This document shows positions 33,937 to 46,716 of a stretch of DNA of 64,000 bases, piece after piece (the stretch's first letter is position 1; every line of letters starts with the position of its first letter). This DNA is from Citrus sinensis (Eukaryota > Streptophyta > Magnoliopsida > Sapindales > Rutaceae): positions 29,789,001 through 29,853,000 of the forward strand of contig NC_068564.1 of assembly GCF_022201045.2 (NCBI RefSeq). The letters are read 5' to 3'. The notes under the pieces were generated by a model that was not told the origin of the DNA, made no database searches, and worked only from the letters and a program-made list of their open reading frames with translations. The position numbers were made by a program, and so were the translations under genes.

Positions 33937-34206
33937 CCCAATGATAGGTTTCTGGATTGACACGTGTAAGGTGTCTCCCCGAATCCTTTCCTGCCCCTTT
34001 TGAAAACTGACCACATAAGCAACGTGACAGCCAGGTGACGCTGTTGCACGTGCGAACACCTATTGGCTTGCGGGGTTGCTAAGGACTCAAAGACTGTGGA
34101 CTAGAATCTTAACCGCGGACACGTTTGCCTTTGCTCATTTTATATTTTCACTCAATTGTCATGTCGTGTAAATGAGTGGTCGTGGATGAGGTGTGTTTAA
34201 TTAATA

Positions 34207-34252
34207 CACATACATACATACATACATACATATACATACATACATATGTATA
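34207..34252. repeat. (CATA)n microsatellite
   Basis: About ten ACATAC/CATA tetranucleotide units with one interruption (CATATACATA), grading into TATA at the right. Confidence 0.85.
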
Positions 34253-35169
34253 TAATTAAATTTAATATAACTATTATATAGATAGTATTTTTTAAAAATA
34301 AATGCATATATATCATGATATTATTTATTTATTATATAACTAATAGAATACTTCTTATGTATTTTTAAATTTCTATGCATCCCTTGTGTCGTGTGATGAA
34401 TAAATAAAAAAGTTCAATTTGTGGCTATGTGATTCATTTAGTAGGTTTGGCTGTTAGGTTAAGAAAGTTGGAAAAATTGCTGAAATAATTTAAAATTATG
34501 ACCTATTTATAAATGTTCCCTACTTATCATTTTCATTGTATCCAAATACGAGTGTTTTGCTTTGAATATAATTTGTTCCATGAGATTGCTAATAGACCTA
34601 TCAATAAGTTGATCGTTAATTCATGAATAAGTGATATGTCATTATTTATTATTGTGAGATATCATTTAGGGGTACTTATGCCTTAAATATCTATTTTCAC
34701 TTATTCAAATAAGAAAGATAATAAATGAACTAATTTTATAAATTAACCATAATTTTGAGCTATTTCTATAAATATCCCAAGAAGGTTTGGTAGATGTGAA
34801 TTCGATGCAAGCAAGACATTATTGATGCGAATATATAATATAATATACCAACGAAAGATAATTGACCGAGGACAGCATCTATTAATTACCTAACAACAAA
34901 AGGAGTAGGTGAAGGTCGGTTTGTTCAAACTTGGAAACCACTGGTAACTATTACTCTTTACTTAGAAGTAGAACCCTCGTTCATTTGAGCAGATTTTCAA
35001 ATTAAAATTTTTTCTTCAACTTTTTTTTTTAAATTTAAATGAGGATAGAAGGTTTTCATTTGTTACATGAAAAATCTTGTCTATTATTATTACTCAAATT
35101 TGAGTTATTGCGAGCGCAAAATTCATTTATAGTTAACTAAATTATAGCGCCTAAAGAACTTGTTCAGTA

Positions 35170-35391
35170 AACTAAAGTTGGTTGGTGTGAGTGGTTCGCC
35201 ACTTTCACTCCTTAAGAGAAGTTAGGAGTTCAAGCCCCGCTCTCGTATGGAATCACCACTTTAGACAGCACTTTACCACTTACGGATCGATCCGGTGCGA
35301 GAAGGGATTAGTCGGAGTTATGGTACAGGCTTAAAAGTGCCTCCCACAGTTGAAGCCCACTCAGGATCACCTCGTGGTTGAGACAAAAAAA
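35170..35391 (+). mobile_element. tRNA-derived SINE
   Basis: About 222 bp. The 5' part resembles a tRNA with RNA polymerase III boxes: A-box-like TGGTGTGAGTGG near 35,182 and B-box-like GTTCAAGCC at 35,228-35,236. The 3' end is an A10 tail. Direct repeats of 17 bp flank it, AAAGAACTTGTTCAGTA at 35,153-35,169 and the same with one change (T to A) at 35,392-35,408. Length, internal promoter, A tail and duplications fit a plant SINE mobilised by LINE machinery. It is not a functional tRNA gene. Confidence 0.85.
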
Positions 35392-36301
35392 AAAGAACAT
35401 GTTCAGTATTGCATCAAGATAAGTTTTAATAAACTTTTGATGCCAATATAAATTGATTTATGTAAGAATAATCTTTTATTAGTTTCATCTTTGATTTTAC
35501 AAAAAGAAAAAAAAAAGGAGACATTTTTGACAATAAAAGTATGGAAAGCGATACATGTGAAACCAATAATGTCTCAAAGTCTTTGTTTCTAGCAAGGACT
35601 GCTATGAGCTTCAAAGGCTGAAGAGAACTGAGAATGACAAGCCAATAGCATCAAATCCATGGAACTGTTATTAGGCAACAACAAAATATTATGAAAAAAA
35701 GATAGAAGCAGCCTTGAGAGCGTAATAAGAGAAGTAATCTTATGGAAAAAAATCGCGTCTAATTTTAGGCAACAAGAAGTTAACCCACCTGACTAATCAC
35801 TACAGATTAGAACAAATATCACTCGCATTCACATATCCAGGGCAAAATACCGCCAAGATACCAAATATAGCGGGCGCCTGGCTGGCTAGAAATTAGATGC
35901 TTCAGTTGTTGAAAATAAATGAAGAAATTATCGAAAGCGTGACTTAATTTCTGACTTTCCAAAAGTTATATAGAGGACAAATCAAAACATGAAAATATTT
36001 TAAACCTATTTTTGAGGCTATTTCGTCCTCGATTTGACGAGTGTAGGCCCAACCTAGTAGTCCTTTTGGGTAGGAGGAGCTCGGCCCATACTCTTCACTG
36101 ATGTAGTTACTACTATGAGTACTCAAAGTACATAACATCATCATTAAAGAATAAAAAAGATCCATAACAAAATAAAATAAAATAAAATCATTTTGGGTCT
36201 CTTATAAATTTTGTGCTAATTGTTCTACTAATTTTTGTACATACATCGATACTCTAAACTATTAGAGTTGACTATTAGCACCGCTCCAAAATGGGAGCCC
36301 T

Positions 36302-36411
36302 TATATTACAATTAATATAACATACACACTCAACAACAACCACATAAATGATGGGCCCACACAATTTATGTGGTTGTTGTTAAGTGTGTATGTTACATTA
36401 ATTGTAACATA
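36302..36411. repeat. Long hairpin with 48-bp arms
   Basis: The left arm 36,302-36,349 and right arm 36,364-36,411 are reverse complements with only about three mismatches. They are separated by 14 bases containing ATGGGCCCA. A transcript would fold into an almost perfect stem. It may be a small foldback transposon or MITE; no clear target duplication was found. Confidence 0.85.
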
Positions 36412-37682
36412 GCATTTGCCCTCCAAAATTCTCTTAAAATCATTTTTTTAGTTATATTCTATTTAATACTAAAAATATCATCTTTTTTTTTTCAAATAAA
36501 CCCCTTTTTTAGACCTTCTTTCTTTACAAAGTTAAAAAATAAAAACTTCCAAAAATAAAAATAATTAATATAAAAAAAGAAAGAAAAAGAAATAAATATT
36601 AATGTTTTAAGTTTGTGCAAATGGATTATATAGACGAGATTAAATAAAATGTAAAAGAGAAAGAAAACAAATATGATTCAATTAGTTTTGGGTCCCAAGG
36701 GATGTATAACTGACTCTATTGATTTATTATTGAGCTACAGTCAATGATTCAACCTGGGTATAGATTTCAATTTGTTAATTATAGAGTGTTTAATCATTGG
36801 TGGAAGGCATTCTAGGTATTGCAAGATGTTATCTCTTGAGTTTTGGTAATACATGCAGATTTCATTTTAAAAGAAAAATAATGAAAGAGAATAACATAAA
36901 TGGATTGATTTTGTTTGTATTTATTCTTTAATATAATTTTAATTGAACAAGGATTTATGAGGATTTTGGAGAGAAGCTAATAGTCTCACTTAAACTATTA
37001 TTATTATAATAATGTTAGTAATTATAACATTTGAGACTTAACTTGAGTCTCAATACTATATCATTGATTTATTGCATGACGAATTTCATAGATAGTTTGT
37101 AAAATAAAGTAACCAACAACCAACTGATGAATCTCACGTCAGTTGAGACTGAAATTAAAATTTTGATATTATTATTGTTATTATTTCTTTAAAATGAGCG
37201 ATCGAATTGTGGCCTTAAAAAGACACAAGACATGGAGAGAACAATTTAGTTTTTTGTGATAAACAATTAAAGTGCTCCGCGGATAATATAATGGCCATTA
37301 AAAACATGTGCTACGGCTACATTGCTTTTATTTTTGAAACATTCGTCTTCATTTAAATTGAAAAAATCAAATTTAAATTATAAAAGCAATGAGATTTAAA
37401 AAAAAATTATGATATCAATTTTTTTTTTCATACAGTATGTCCGCATTAAAAAAGAAAAAGAGGGCACTCGTATGTGTGTAGTTCATTCATGTAAATTTGT
37501 TTGTGTAATTCTATTCATTATTATTATTAGCTGAAGCGTGAAGGATTCGAAACCACTAGATGCATTAATGTATGACTATTAGTAGGTAGGATTTTAAATG
37601 AATTGTTGTAGTGTGGATTCCTCCTACTCCAGTGTTTTAGAGTGGGGAGTGAGATTCTCATTCTCATGGGAGGAGGTGGGAG

Positions 37683-38654
37683 TAAGGATGGCAAAATAAC
37701 CCGGACCCGGACGAACCTGGATAATCCGGGCCGGTTTAAACCCGTACCGGAGTGCAAAAAAATTTGGATCCAGGTTTGGGATAACCCGTATATCCAGAAC
37801 CCAGACCTGAATATTTTTTTTAATTAATTATATTTATTAGTTAATATAAATACAAACATAAAAAAAACCCTAATTATATTTCTATCTTTCTACTCACAGA
37901 CACAAACGCATTGAAGCTGTGCCGCCTGCCGCTGCTGCAGCAAAGTGCCAAAGTCAAACAACCATCGGTTGGGATCGCCACTGTCACAAGCTTGTGTTCC
38001 CCACCATCGCAACTTGTTTGGTTCACCACCGTTACATGCTTGCAGCTTGGTAGCTCCTCTATTCATCATCATCGATAGTCTTTTTTGAGTTGTGACAGCT
38101 CACCTTCACCATCGGCTGCCGTGAACACCAGCGTCGCATGCTTGTAGGAGGACGTGCATTAGTTGGCAAGTACAAATCTGAGCCCCAAAATGAATTTTCA
38201 AAGCAAAATACAGTTCATTCACGGTCGTATCAAAATCAAACCCAAGCTTTTCCCCAAATTGGAATATCATTTTGTTCTGGTTCTTTACAACCTCCAATTA
38301 GAATTAAAAGATCATTTTAGTAGGAGCTATTCTCCAATATATTTGCTGTGTATTTAATTGACTACTAAAGTGACCTTTTTGTCTTTTTTTTTTTTTTTCA
38401 AGCAATGTGTTTACATGACTTTTTTCTGTTTTGATTTGAATTTGCCTTATAATTAATTCAAATTTCTCGCTCGTGTCCACGGGAGGATTTCTAGAATCGT
38501 AGAAATTGATTTATTGATACGGGTTCAAAACCCGGACCGGACCGGGATGGAAAAAAATTGGGTTTTAATCCGGGTCCAGGAGAAAGAAAATCGCGTCTGT
38601 CTCCAGAACCGGAACTGGGAAGGCTAAACCCGGACTCGGATTTTGCCATCCCTA
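37683..38654. mobile_element. Non-autonomous hAT-family DNA transposon
   Basis: 972 bp. Its termini are TAAGGATGGCAAAA on the left and, as reverse complement of the right end, TAGGGATGGCAAAA. An exact 8-bp duplication GGTGGGAG flanks it (37,675-37,682 and 38,655-38,662). An 8-bp target duplication with this terminal form indicates the hAT superfamily. Subterminal regions are rich in CCGGACCCGG-type repeats, as is common for hAT transposase binding. No transposase is encoded. The middle (37,890-38,160) is GC-richer, with imperfect repeats around GCTTGCAG/GCTTGTAG that could encode QAC(D/N)-type units, possibly captured host sequence. Confidence 0.85.
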
Positions 38655-38689
38655 GGTGGGAGTGGGAATCTACTCCTCCTCTTCCCTTT

Positions 38690-39330
38690 TTACCCTTATA
38701 TTTAAAATAAAATAAATAATATCATATTTATTTAAATAATATCATTATATTATATTATAAATTACATTTATCAAAAAAATAAACATACTTATTTTATTAA
38801 ATTTAATAAAATAAAATAAATAATATTATATTTATTTAAATAATATTAGTATGTTATTTTATAAATTAAATTTATTAAAATATTAATATTAAACATATTA
38901 CATATAATATTATTATATTTAGTTAAAAATAATAATTTACATTGATTCTAAGTTAAAATTACTTAAGAATAATATTATTATACTCATAGAGAATTAATAA
39001 TATTACTATATTTTATCTTTATTTGAAAATATAATATTATTATATTTATTTAATTAATAATAATAAATATTTTATTTTAAGAAAATATTAATTTTGTACT
39101 GTATTATCAATGATAGTATTTCATTTGTGTTGCTATTATTAATAATTTTTTTATTTACATAATTCAAATTAAAATTAATAAAAAAATTATGATTTACATA
39201 ATTAAGAATATTAATAATAATTATTAATTTATAAATACAATAAAATAAATATTTTATTTTTCAAATACATTTTTTATTAATTTTGTAATTAAAAATTATA
39301 ATTCTTTAAATAAAGGTAATATTGTAATTT
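38690..39330. other. Extremely AT-rich island
   Basis: Some 640 bp composed almost only of A and T, including two similar units containing AAATAAATAATAT and TTTATTTAAATAATAT. No coding potential. It could be a decayed transposon interior or a DNA-unwinding/matrix-attachment type region. Confidence 0.6.
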
Positions 39331-40486
39331 AAAATTATTTACTCTCAATTCAAGACAATTCTATACTCCCACTTCAGTGTAAGTAAATAATCTACCCCAA
39401 CTCTCATTCCACACTTATAATCTCAGGATTCTTACTCCAATTCAAAATGTAAATGCTACCTGCTTTCTTTGTGACGGATTGGAGTTGAATTGAACCGTAG
39501 GCTTTCATTCAAACTTCTCCATTGCCATTCAAACTTCTCCATGTATTCAACCTTTCATACCAAGAAAGCAATGCGGATCTTTTATGCCCAAATACAAACA
39601 AAATCAATTTTCCAAACGTCCTTTTCACAATCAAAAAGTGTTTTTATGCATGCAATTCAGTCAAAGAAAGAGACAACTAAGTTTTAGTTTCATATATGGG
39701 GCATCAGTCATTCAGTTTTATGTTACAACCATTATAGATTTGTCTATTACTGATCACAAATTTATTAATGTTGTAAGTAAGGATATATAAATGCATGAAA
39801 CTTAGAAATTGTAACAAACAAGTTAAGAAATGTAATTAAAAACTTATAATGATCGTGAGTTAATTATAAAGTAAATGAACTCATGTATTTGGATTTATTT
39901 TCAAACATACATACAATCAAACAGCCATCAATAAAGCTGCAGAAAAGTCCAAAAAAATAAAATTGGAACTAGGGAGGCCTAGAACTCAATTTTGATTTCG
40001 GTGTACTCACACTACTACAAGAAACAAAGAATATGGACACTGTTCATACTTTAACAAACTGTAAATGATCATGACCATATATTTCTTTTTTAATTTAGTA
40101 AATGTAAGTACAAAAAGTGAAAGCCATTATACACACACCTGATCTGATCTGAGATTTTAAAGTGTAGAAAAATTTGAGAAAACTCATAAATCATGCGGTT
40201 TACCACATTTTAAAATTGCGGATTACAATTTTTGTGTGTGTGTGTGTGAGTAAGAGAGAGAGAGAGAGACAGAGAGAGATACATTTTTTTGGGATAAAAT
40301 AAGATGTATGGACACATTAAATCAATATCAGACACCTTAGAAGACAAAATCGTATGTGTAGTGTTTGCTTCACTTTCTTGTCTTAAATTTAGCACAACTC
40401 AAATAAGCATGAATCCCAAATTCATTTTAGAATTAAAACCAAAATTATTTACCTTCACATGATTTTTCGTTCAGACACTGCATCTA
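39331..40486. other. Intergenic DNA between AT island and Mutator-like element
   Basis: No gene recognised. It contains a short direct repeat CCATTCAAACTTCTCCAT near 39,510 and 39,525 and a GT/GA microsatellite near 40,231-40,280. Small open frames lack family features. Confidence 0.45.
40231..40280. repeat. Compound (GT)n(GA)n microsatellite
   Basis: About nine GT units followed after GAGTAA by GA units with one CA interruption. Confidence 0.85.
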
Positions 40487-40495
40487 TATATAAAA

Positions 40496-41434
40496 GGAAA
40501 ATTATCACTGCACCACCTCTTTTTTGTATTATGTTCATCCAACTACCAAAAAATTCTAACATGTTCTCTACACCACTTTTTTTTTAAATTTGTATCAATT
40601 AGCCACTTTTTAACTAACACCGTTAAATAATTTAAATGAAATGATAATTTTACCCCTAAATAAATTAAAAGACCATTTTATTTTACAAAAACTTTGAAAA
40701 ATAATAAAATTATAATTATAAAAATACCCCTAAATTTAATAAAAAATAAATCCCAAACAAAGGTGCTCAACTGATTTTTATTTAATTTAGATTTTGTAAA
40801 ATTTTAATAATTGTTTTATTAAAAAATTATAATTTTGAAATTTTTTAATAAAAATGACTGAATTTATTTATTAAAAATTATAAATCTACAAAATTTTATT
40901 AAAATAACTGAATTTATTTATTAAAAAATAAATCCCAAAACTTTAATAATTTATGGGATTTTTATTAAATCATTTTACACAATTTTAATAATTATTTTTA
41001 TTAAAAAATTATAATTTTGCAAAATTTTATTAAAATAACTGAATTTATTTATTAAAAATAAATCCCAAAATTTCAATAATTTAGGGGATTTTTATTAAAT
41101 CCCAAAATTTTGTAATTATTTTTGTAATTATATTTTTTTAGATTTTTATTAAAAATAAAAATTCTAATTTTGAGATTTATTTTTTATTAAATTTAGGGGT
41201 ATTTTTATAATTATAATTTTCTTATTTTTCAAGGTTTTTGTAAAATAAAATGGTCTTTTAATTTATTTAGGGGTAAAATTATCATTTCATTTAAATTATT
41301 TAATAGTGTTAGTTAAAAAGTGGCTAGTTGATACAAATTAAAAAAAAAAAAAGGTGGTGCAGAGAACATGTTAGAATTTTTTGATGGTTGGATAAACATA
41401 AGGTAAAAAAGAAATGGTGCAGTGATAATTTCCC
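40496..41434. mobile_element. Non-autonomous Mutator-like element with long inverted repeats
   Basis: 939 bp. The left end GGAAAATTATCACTGCACCA and the reverse complement of the right end GGGAAATTATCACTGCACCA pair along inverted repeats of about 260 bp (40,496-40,755 and 41,171-41,434). An exact 9-bp duplication TATATAAAA flanks it (40,487-40,495 and 41,435-41,443). Long terminal inverted repeats with 9-bp duplications are the hallmark of Mutator-like elements. The interior is AT-rich, with repeats of a unit containing AATAAATCCCAAAA, and codes for nothing recognisable. Confidence 0.85.
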
Positions 41435-41443
41435 TATATAAAA

Positions 41444-43022
41444 GTTCAAATGGTATATGTTTTTTCCCATTAGTAACACTTGAATTTTCATGTAAACTGC
41501 ATATCAAATTATTGTTATCTTATGTTTTAAGGAAGATATGTCACTGCCCGACATTGTTGCTCCTAAGATGTTCTATATATATATATTAATTTGAGGGTCA
41601 AATTACTAGAAGTGGAATCTTGAAATTGCGGTAGCAATTTCATGGTGCCATTGAAACTGTGAAATTTTCAACTTATACTCCTCAATCACATGGCAACATG
41701 GCATTGTAGCGTTTGAATTCATAACCTACTCGTCAAAATTCATAGTCTCTACTTAAGCGTGGTAAAGGGGGCACCCGTTCAAAGTTTTGTAACAGTAAAT
41801 GGTTCGTTAACCTGTTTCTGTAAAATATATTTTAAGGAAAGCTAGCCATTATTTCTCAGTGACGAAAAAATTAATTGTTTATAACAAATATCCAACGAAG
41901 AACTTTGAATTATGAATTCTGACTCTTTACCAACAAAAAGATCACTACTGCCTGCTGCGCTACAGACTAATAGTTGTGGTAATTAAATGGACTTTGATTT
42001 TATGCTCAAGTTTGGAAATTATTCTCCATTCAAAATGCATAAACTTTGCAAGTGAATCTGCCTATCAATTTCTTATAACTTTCTTATCTTCTTCTTGGAT
42101 GCTTCATTAATATGACAATTCTTTTTCCCGTTTTTCTTCTCACTTTAGTCCTTTTTTCATTGAGCATCCACAAATTTTAGGCAGGGAATTTATTGTAGCA
42201 AAGCCCTGATTTTTTTGCGATATGCCACGATATTATTAACATCACTTGTCTAAAATTTAATGCCACGTGCAACAAAGAAGGCAACACCACGACTCACCAA
42301 CCAATTTAAAAACTGGTCAAACTTAAAGTTGATTAACATGTACGAGTACAAGCTAAGCGTTAAAAACATTAGATTTCAGTGGATTCAATTTTGTCACTCG
42401 AGCACAAAATGGAAGCCAATTAAATCTTATAGCTGCTCACTGTCTAAAAGCACATTTTTAGAAGTCTATTTTGTTGTTTGTACAATAGTTGAAAGTTTAC
42501 TTTAGCATAATTCTGAAAAAGTAAATAACACAAGAACATATACAAGGGAGCCCAGTAAAGATTAGGGCAAAACAGAATGGGAAACTGGGTCCCCTATATA
42601 GCATTACATAATCAAGAGCCAAGTCACTCAAGAGGGTTGTCGGATTGTCCAATACATGAGGCCGAGAGGCAAAGAACCATAAAATCCACAGTAAAATTGG
42701 CTTCACAATATATATTATATGCTGTATGTTTCGCATATATGAATCATACAGAGAAAATTAACTTAATTTTGTCACAACGAGATTCATATATGAGGAAAGT
42801 TCCACAAAATAACTTACCAATTTCACATTACAGTTTTATATTACATAAAGACGGCTGAGAATCAGTCCTGTCAATAGCTTTAAAGTCCAACCATTTCACG
42901 TGCTTCTCATCGATCTATAACATCCATCACCACTCATGCACTATAAATACATGGTTTCTCAAGAACTTTGTATTCAACTCCATTCATCAAAACCTCTCTG
43001 TTCTTAAGAAATACCCACACAC
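41444..43022. promoter_or_regulatory. Upstream region of the FMO gene
   Basis: No gene recognised in about 1.6 kb. The last 80 bases carry a TATA box and a short, C/A-rich 5' leader ending at the ATG at 43,023. Short open frames near 42,260-42,860 look non-coding. Confidence 0.5.
42942..42949 (+). promoter_or_regulatory. TATA box of the FMO gene
   Basis: CACTATAAATACATGG, with TATAAATA 81-74 nt before the start codon. It predicts transcription starting around 42,975 and a 5' UTR of about 50 nt. Confidence 0.7.
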
Positions 43023-46000
43023 ATGGCCAATTACTCCAAAATTGCCATTATTGGAGCCGGCGTTAGCGGTTTAGCTGCGGTTAAACAGCTCCGGCACCAC
43101 AATCCGGTGGTGTTCGAGGCCTCGGACTCCATAGGAGGAATCTGGAAAAGCTGTTCTTATAATTCAACTAAGCTTCAGTCGCATCGTAGTGATTATGAGT
43201 TCACTGATTTTCCTTGGCCTAATAGAGATGATCCCGGCTTCCCTTCTTATACTGAGATATTGGATTACCTTGAATCTTATGCCAAACACTTTGATGTGTT
43301 CAAGTGCGTGAGGTTCAATTCCAAGGTGGTGGAGGTCCGGTTCACCGGTAGCCTCGAAACCACTGATTCTGGTGGCAACCTCTTGCCGGCTGGCCATCCG
43401 GTTTGGGAGGTTGCCGTCCAAACTCACAATTCCAACTCCATTCAGGTTGTTATTTATTTTAACTGTTTTCAATCCTCTAAATATTCAATTTTTTTTTTTT
43501 TGGGTAGTCCATGCCTAAATATTTTCAGCAACAAAGGTATTAATTAATACAAGAAGCTTGACGTGCATGATACGGTTGATATGCATGCAAGCATGCACGA
43601 ATACATATATGTCTGAAATTGTTTTATGTCATATCATAGTGAGTTGAACTATAAAAGTATCAAATTTGTAACCAAAAACTTGACGTATGTAATGAAATAT
43701 TTGGAAAGTGTAAATAGATATATATATGAATGGAACCAGCGTATCATAATCATTCTGAATACTAGACTTTATTTATTTTGCTTCTCAGTAATTGATACAT
43801 AGTGATAATAATTAACTCGGCTGGAAAGAGAACATTTGAGAGCTAATAAACGTGTGTGAAATATTTGCATGAATTTTCAGCGGTATGGCTTCGAGTTTCT
43901 TGTTGTTTGTACTGGAAAATATGGTGACGTACCAATAATTCCAGCTTTCCCAAACAACAAAGGGCCTGAGGTGTTTGAAGGCCAGGTTTTGCATTCCATC
44001 GACTACTGCAAACTTGACAAAGAAGCTGCTTCTCAACTTCTCAAAGACAAGAAGGTTGCAGTCGTGGGTTTCAAGAAATCAGCTATTGATTTAGCCAAGG
44101 AGTGCGCTGAGTCAAACCAAGGTACCTATACCTAATTAATTAAGTATGTAATTTTAAGATTTGTGAGGTAATTAACACTCGTTTAGTTCTTATATTTTAA
44201 AAAATTATCTTAAAACACCTTTTATAGTTAAATATGTTATATTTTTATCCTTGTTTTCTTTTTGTTTTTATAATAATACATTTTGCAATAATGTTCTTGA
44301 AACTAATTTTTCAATTAATCTATAAAAATTTAATTAGTAATTATTAGAACATTAACAAGAAAATATCAATATGAAAGAACTAATATTTCTATACCCGTGC
44401 AACAATCTTGATAATAATTTATTTATAAATTAATTAATATCACTCAACTTAAAAGAATGATTAATATCCTTGCAACAATTTTACTAATAGTTATTAAATT
44501 AACAAATTAATTTACTAAATTAGTAATAAAAGTAAAATAATAACATAAATTTTGAATTTGTGAAAATTTTATGTTATTTCACAAATTTGTGTTAATTTTA
44601 GGGTTGATTTGATAAATTAATATTTTTTCTTTTTATTAATATCCTCAAAAAATGTAAGAATTTTGTTGTAAGGATATGATTATATACATATATATATATA
44701 TATAAAGAAAGGGTACGAGTATAACGTATTTAACAACATGAGTGTTGTAAGGTATTTTTAAAATGTAGAGATTAAACGATCACTTAAATCAAAAGATAAA
44801 AGATTAAATAAGTATTTATTCAAATTTATGAATAACGCATGTGCAACTTCTTTATCGCTTAATATATTAGCTTTAGAAATTTATGATAGACGTCGCTTTA
44901 GAAATTAATTATTAAAATTGCTTTCTTGCTTCTTCCTTTGTTTTCCCATGCATCTTGGAAACAAACAGGTTCCATCTGTTTGTCCGCACTCTTAATTTGT
45001 TCATACGCTGGTGGAACAAATGGGGGTGAAATTCATTTGGACCAGTCGGTCCAAGGACAAGTAGTGAACAGGATCTGATGATTTTCCACGTTGTCCATAT
45101 GAGTTGAATTTGCATGAGAAGTCAGAACATTCGATTGCGTGGTCAAGTGTCAAACAAGTAACAATCAAACATATCTTGTCTAGCTGTCCTTGGACTTATT
45201 GACTGTATAGGTTTTCAAGAAGAATTTTGCATTTTACAATGGGATCGATCCGAGAAAAACATCATTATTGACCATTCACAAAATCATATATAATTCTGTC
45301 TCCTCATTTAGCTGTTCTTGGAAAGTTCGATTATTCAACTTAAGAAACTCCTGCGATGGTTAAAAAAGAGTTTGAGTTGGAATCCCGCTCACTTGTACAG
45401 GATATATAATATTTAAGTTTCCAGTCATAATATGCTTATATCTTTTCTTTTCTTTTTTTTTTTTAAATAAAGCTTTCTTTTATATGATTATTCTTAAGAT
45501 TAAGCAAAGTCAAGAAGAGGGAGAGACTATGATAGATAAGATGGATGAACCTTTAATTTATTGACTGGTCATATGGGTTTCATATTCATTTAAATTCATT
45601 TTTGTTTCGAGACAGCTAATTCATTATCTGTTATTTATAACTTGTATATGTATTTAAATTAGGACCAGAAGGGCAACCGTGCACTATGATTGTAAGGACT
45701 ACACACTGGACTGTACCTCATTACCGGATATGGGGTTTGCCTTTCTTCATGTTCTACTCCACAAGATTTTCTCAGTTTCTCCATGGAAGCCCTAATCAAA
45801 GCTTGCTCAGGACTCTACTTTGTCTCCTTTTATCTCCTTTGGTGAGTTCACATTCTTTAAAAGTAGATCAAGTGAAGCTCCAATTTGTTTTACATGCTAA
45901 GGGTAACACTACATTATAATAATTCTGGACAGAGGCGCGGAGTTTCCAAGTTCATTGAGTCCTATTTGCTATGGAAGCTTCCATTGCTGAAGTATGGATT

Positions 46001-46716
46001 GAAACCAGACCACCCATTTGAAGAAGACTATGCATCTTGCCAGATGGCTATCATGCCGGAGGGGTTTTTCTCTGAGGCTGAAAAGGGAAAGATTGTGTTC
46101 AAGAGAGCTTCAAAATGGTGGTTTTGGAAGGGAGGACTAGAGTTCGAGGACAACACTAAATTGGAGGCTGATGTTGTGATTCTTTGCACCGGTTATGATG
46201 GCAAGAAAAAGCTCAAAGCTTTCTTACCGGAGCCTTTCCAAAGTCTGCTCGAGCACCCTTCTGGTCTTCTGCCTTTATACAGGTGAGCTACACATTTAAA
46301 AGCCCTTTTGGATAGCACTTGCCAAGTCTCTGACTGGAAAGTAACATTGCTGCATTATCTAATTTTCTGGCAGGGGAACCATCCATCCACTGATACCAAA
46401 CATGGCTTTTGTGGGATACATTGAGAGTGTTTCAAACCTTCACACAGCGGAGTTACGCAGCATATGGCTGAGTCGACTTATTGATGATAAATTTAAGCTT
46501 CCCAGTGCAGAGAAAATGCTTGAACAAACATCTAAAGAGATGGAAGTCATGAAGCAATCAACAAGGTTCTACAAGAGGCACTGCATCTCTACTTTCAGCA
46601 TCAATCACAGTGATGAAATTTGCGAAGAAATGGGATGGAATGCTTGGAGGAAGAGGAATTGGTTACTTGAAGCATTTAGCCCTTATGGTAGCAAAGACTA
46701 CGAGGACGAGAAATAA
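43023..46716 (+). CDS. Flavin-containing monooxygenase (plant FMO1-like)
   Basis: Five exons: 43,023-43,445, 43,881-44,121, 45,663-45,841, 45,933-46,282, 46,374-46,716. All have GT/AG borders and join in frame to 511 aa. Such enzymes use FAD, NADPH and O2 to oxygenate soft nucleophiles; in plants, clades include N-hydroxylation of pipecolic acid in systemic immunity. The FAD site is GAGVSG at residues 11-16. The NADPH region is VAVVGFKKSAIDLA at about 200-213, with G-x-x-K-S-A in place of the classic GxGxSG. A C-terminal TGYD occurs at 367-370. The IGGIWKSC block and FTDFPWP also fit the plant FMO1-like clade. The 1.5-kb intron 2 holds nothing recognised. The exact substrate cannot be inferred. 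Confidence 0.92.

Larger units (their letters stand above)
33937..37674. other. AT-rich intergenic region with small transposons
   Basis: Apart from the promoter of the membrane-protein gene, a CATA repeat, a SINE (35,170-35,391) and a hairpin (36,302-36,411), I see no gene here. Short open frames, such as one at 35,944-36,165 on the minus strand, lack recognisable features. Confidence 0.5.

Noticed and set aside
35170-35260. tRNA-like sequence with A and B boxes
   Set aside because: The cloverleaf is not complete, and the A tail and 17-bp duplications show it is a SINE rather than a tRNA gene.
37540-39470. Possible larger transposon enclosing the hAT element, with GGATTC/CTACTCC-like edges
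   Set aside because: The candidate ends match each other poorly and no target duplication was found.
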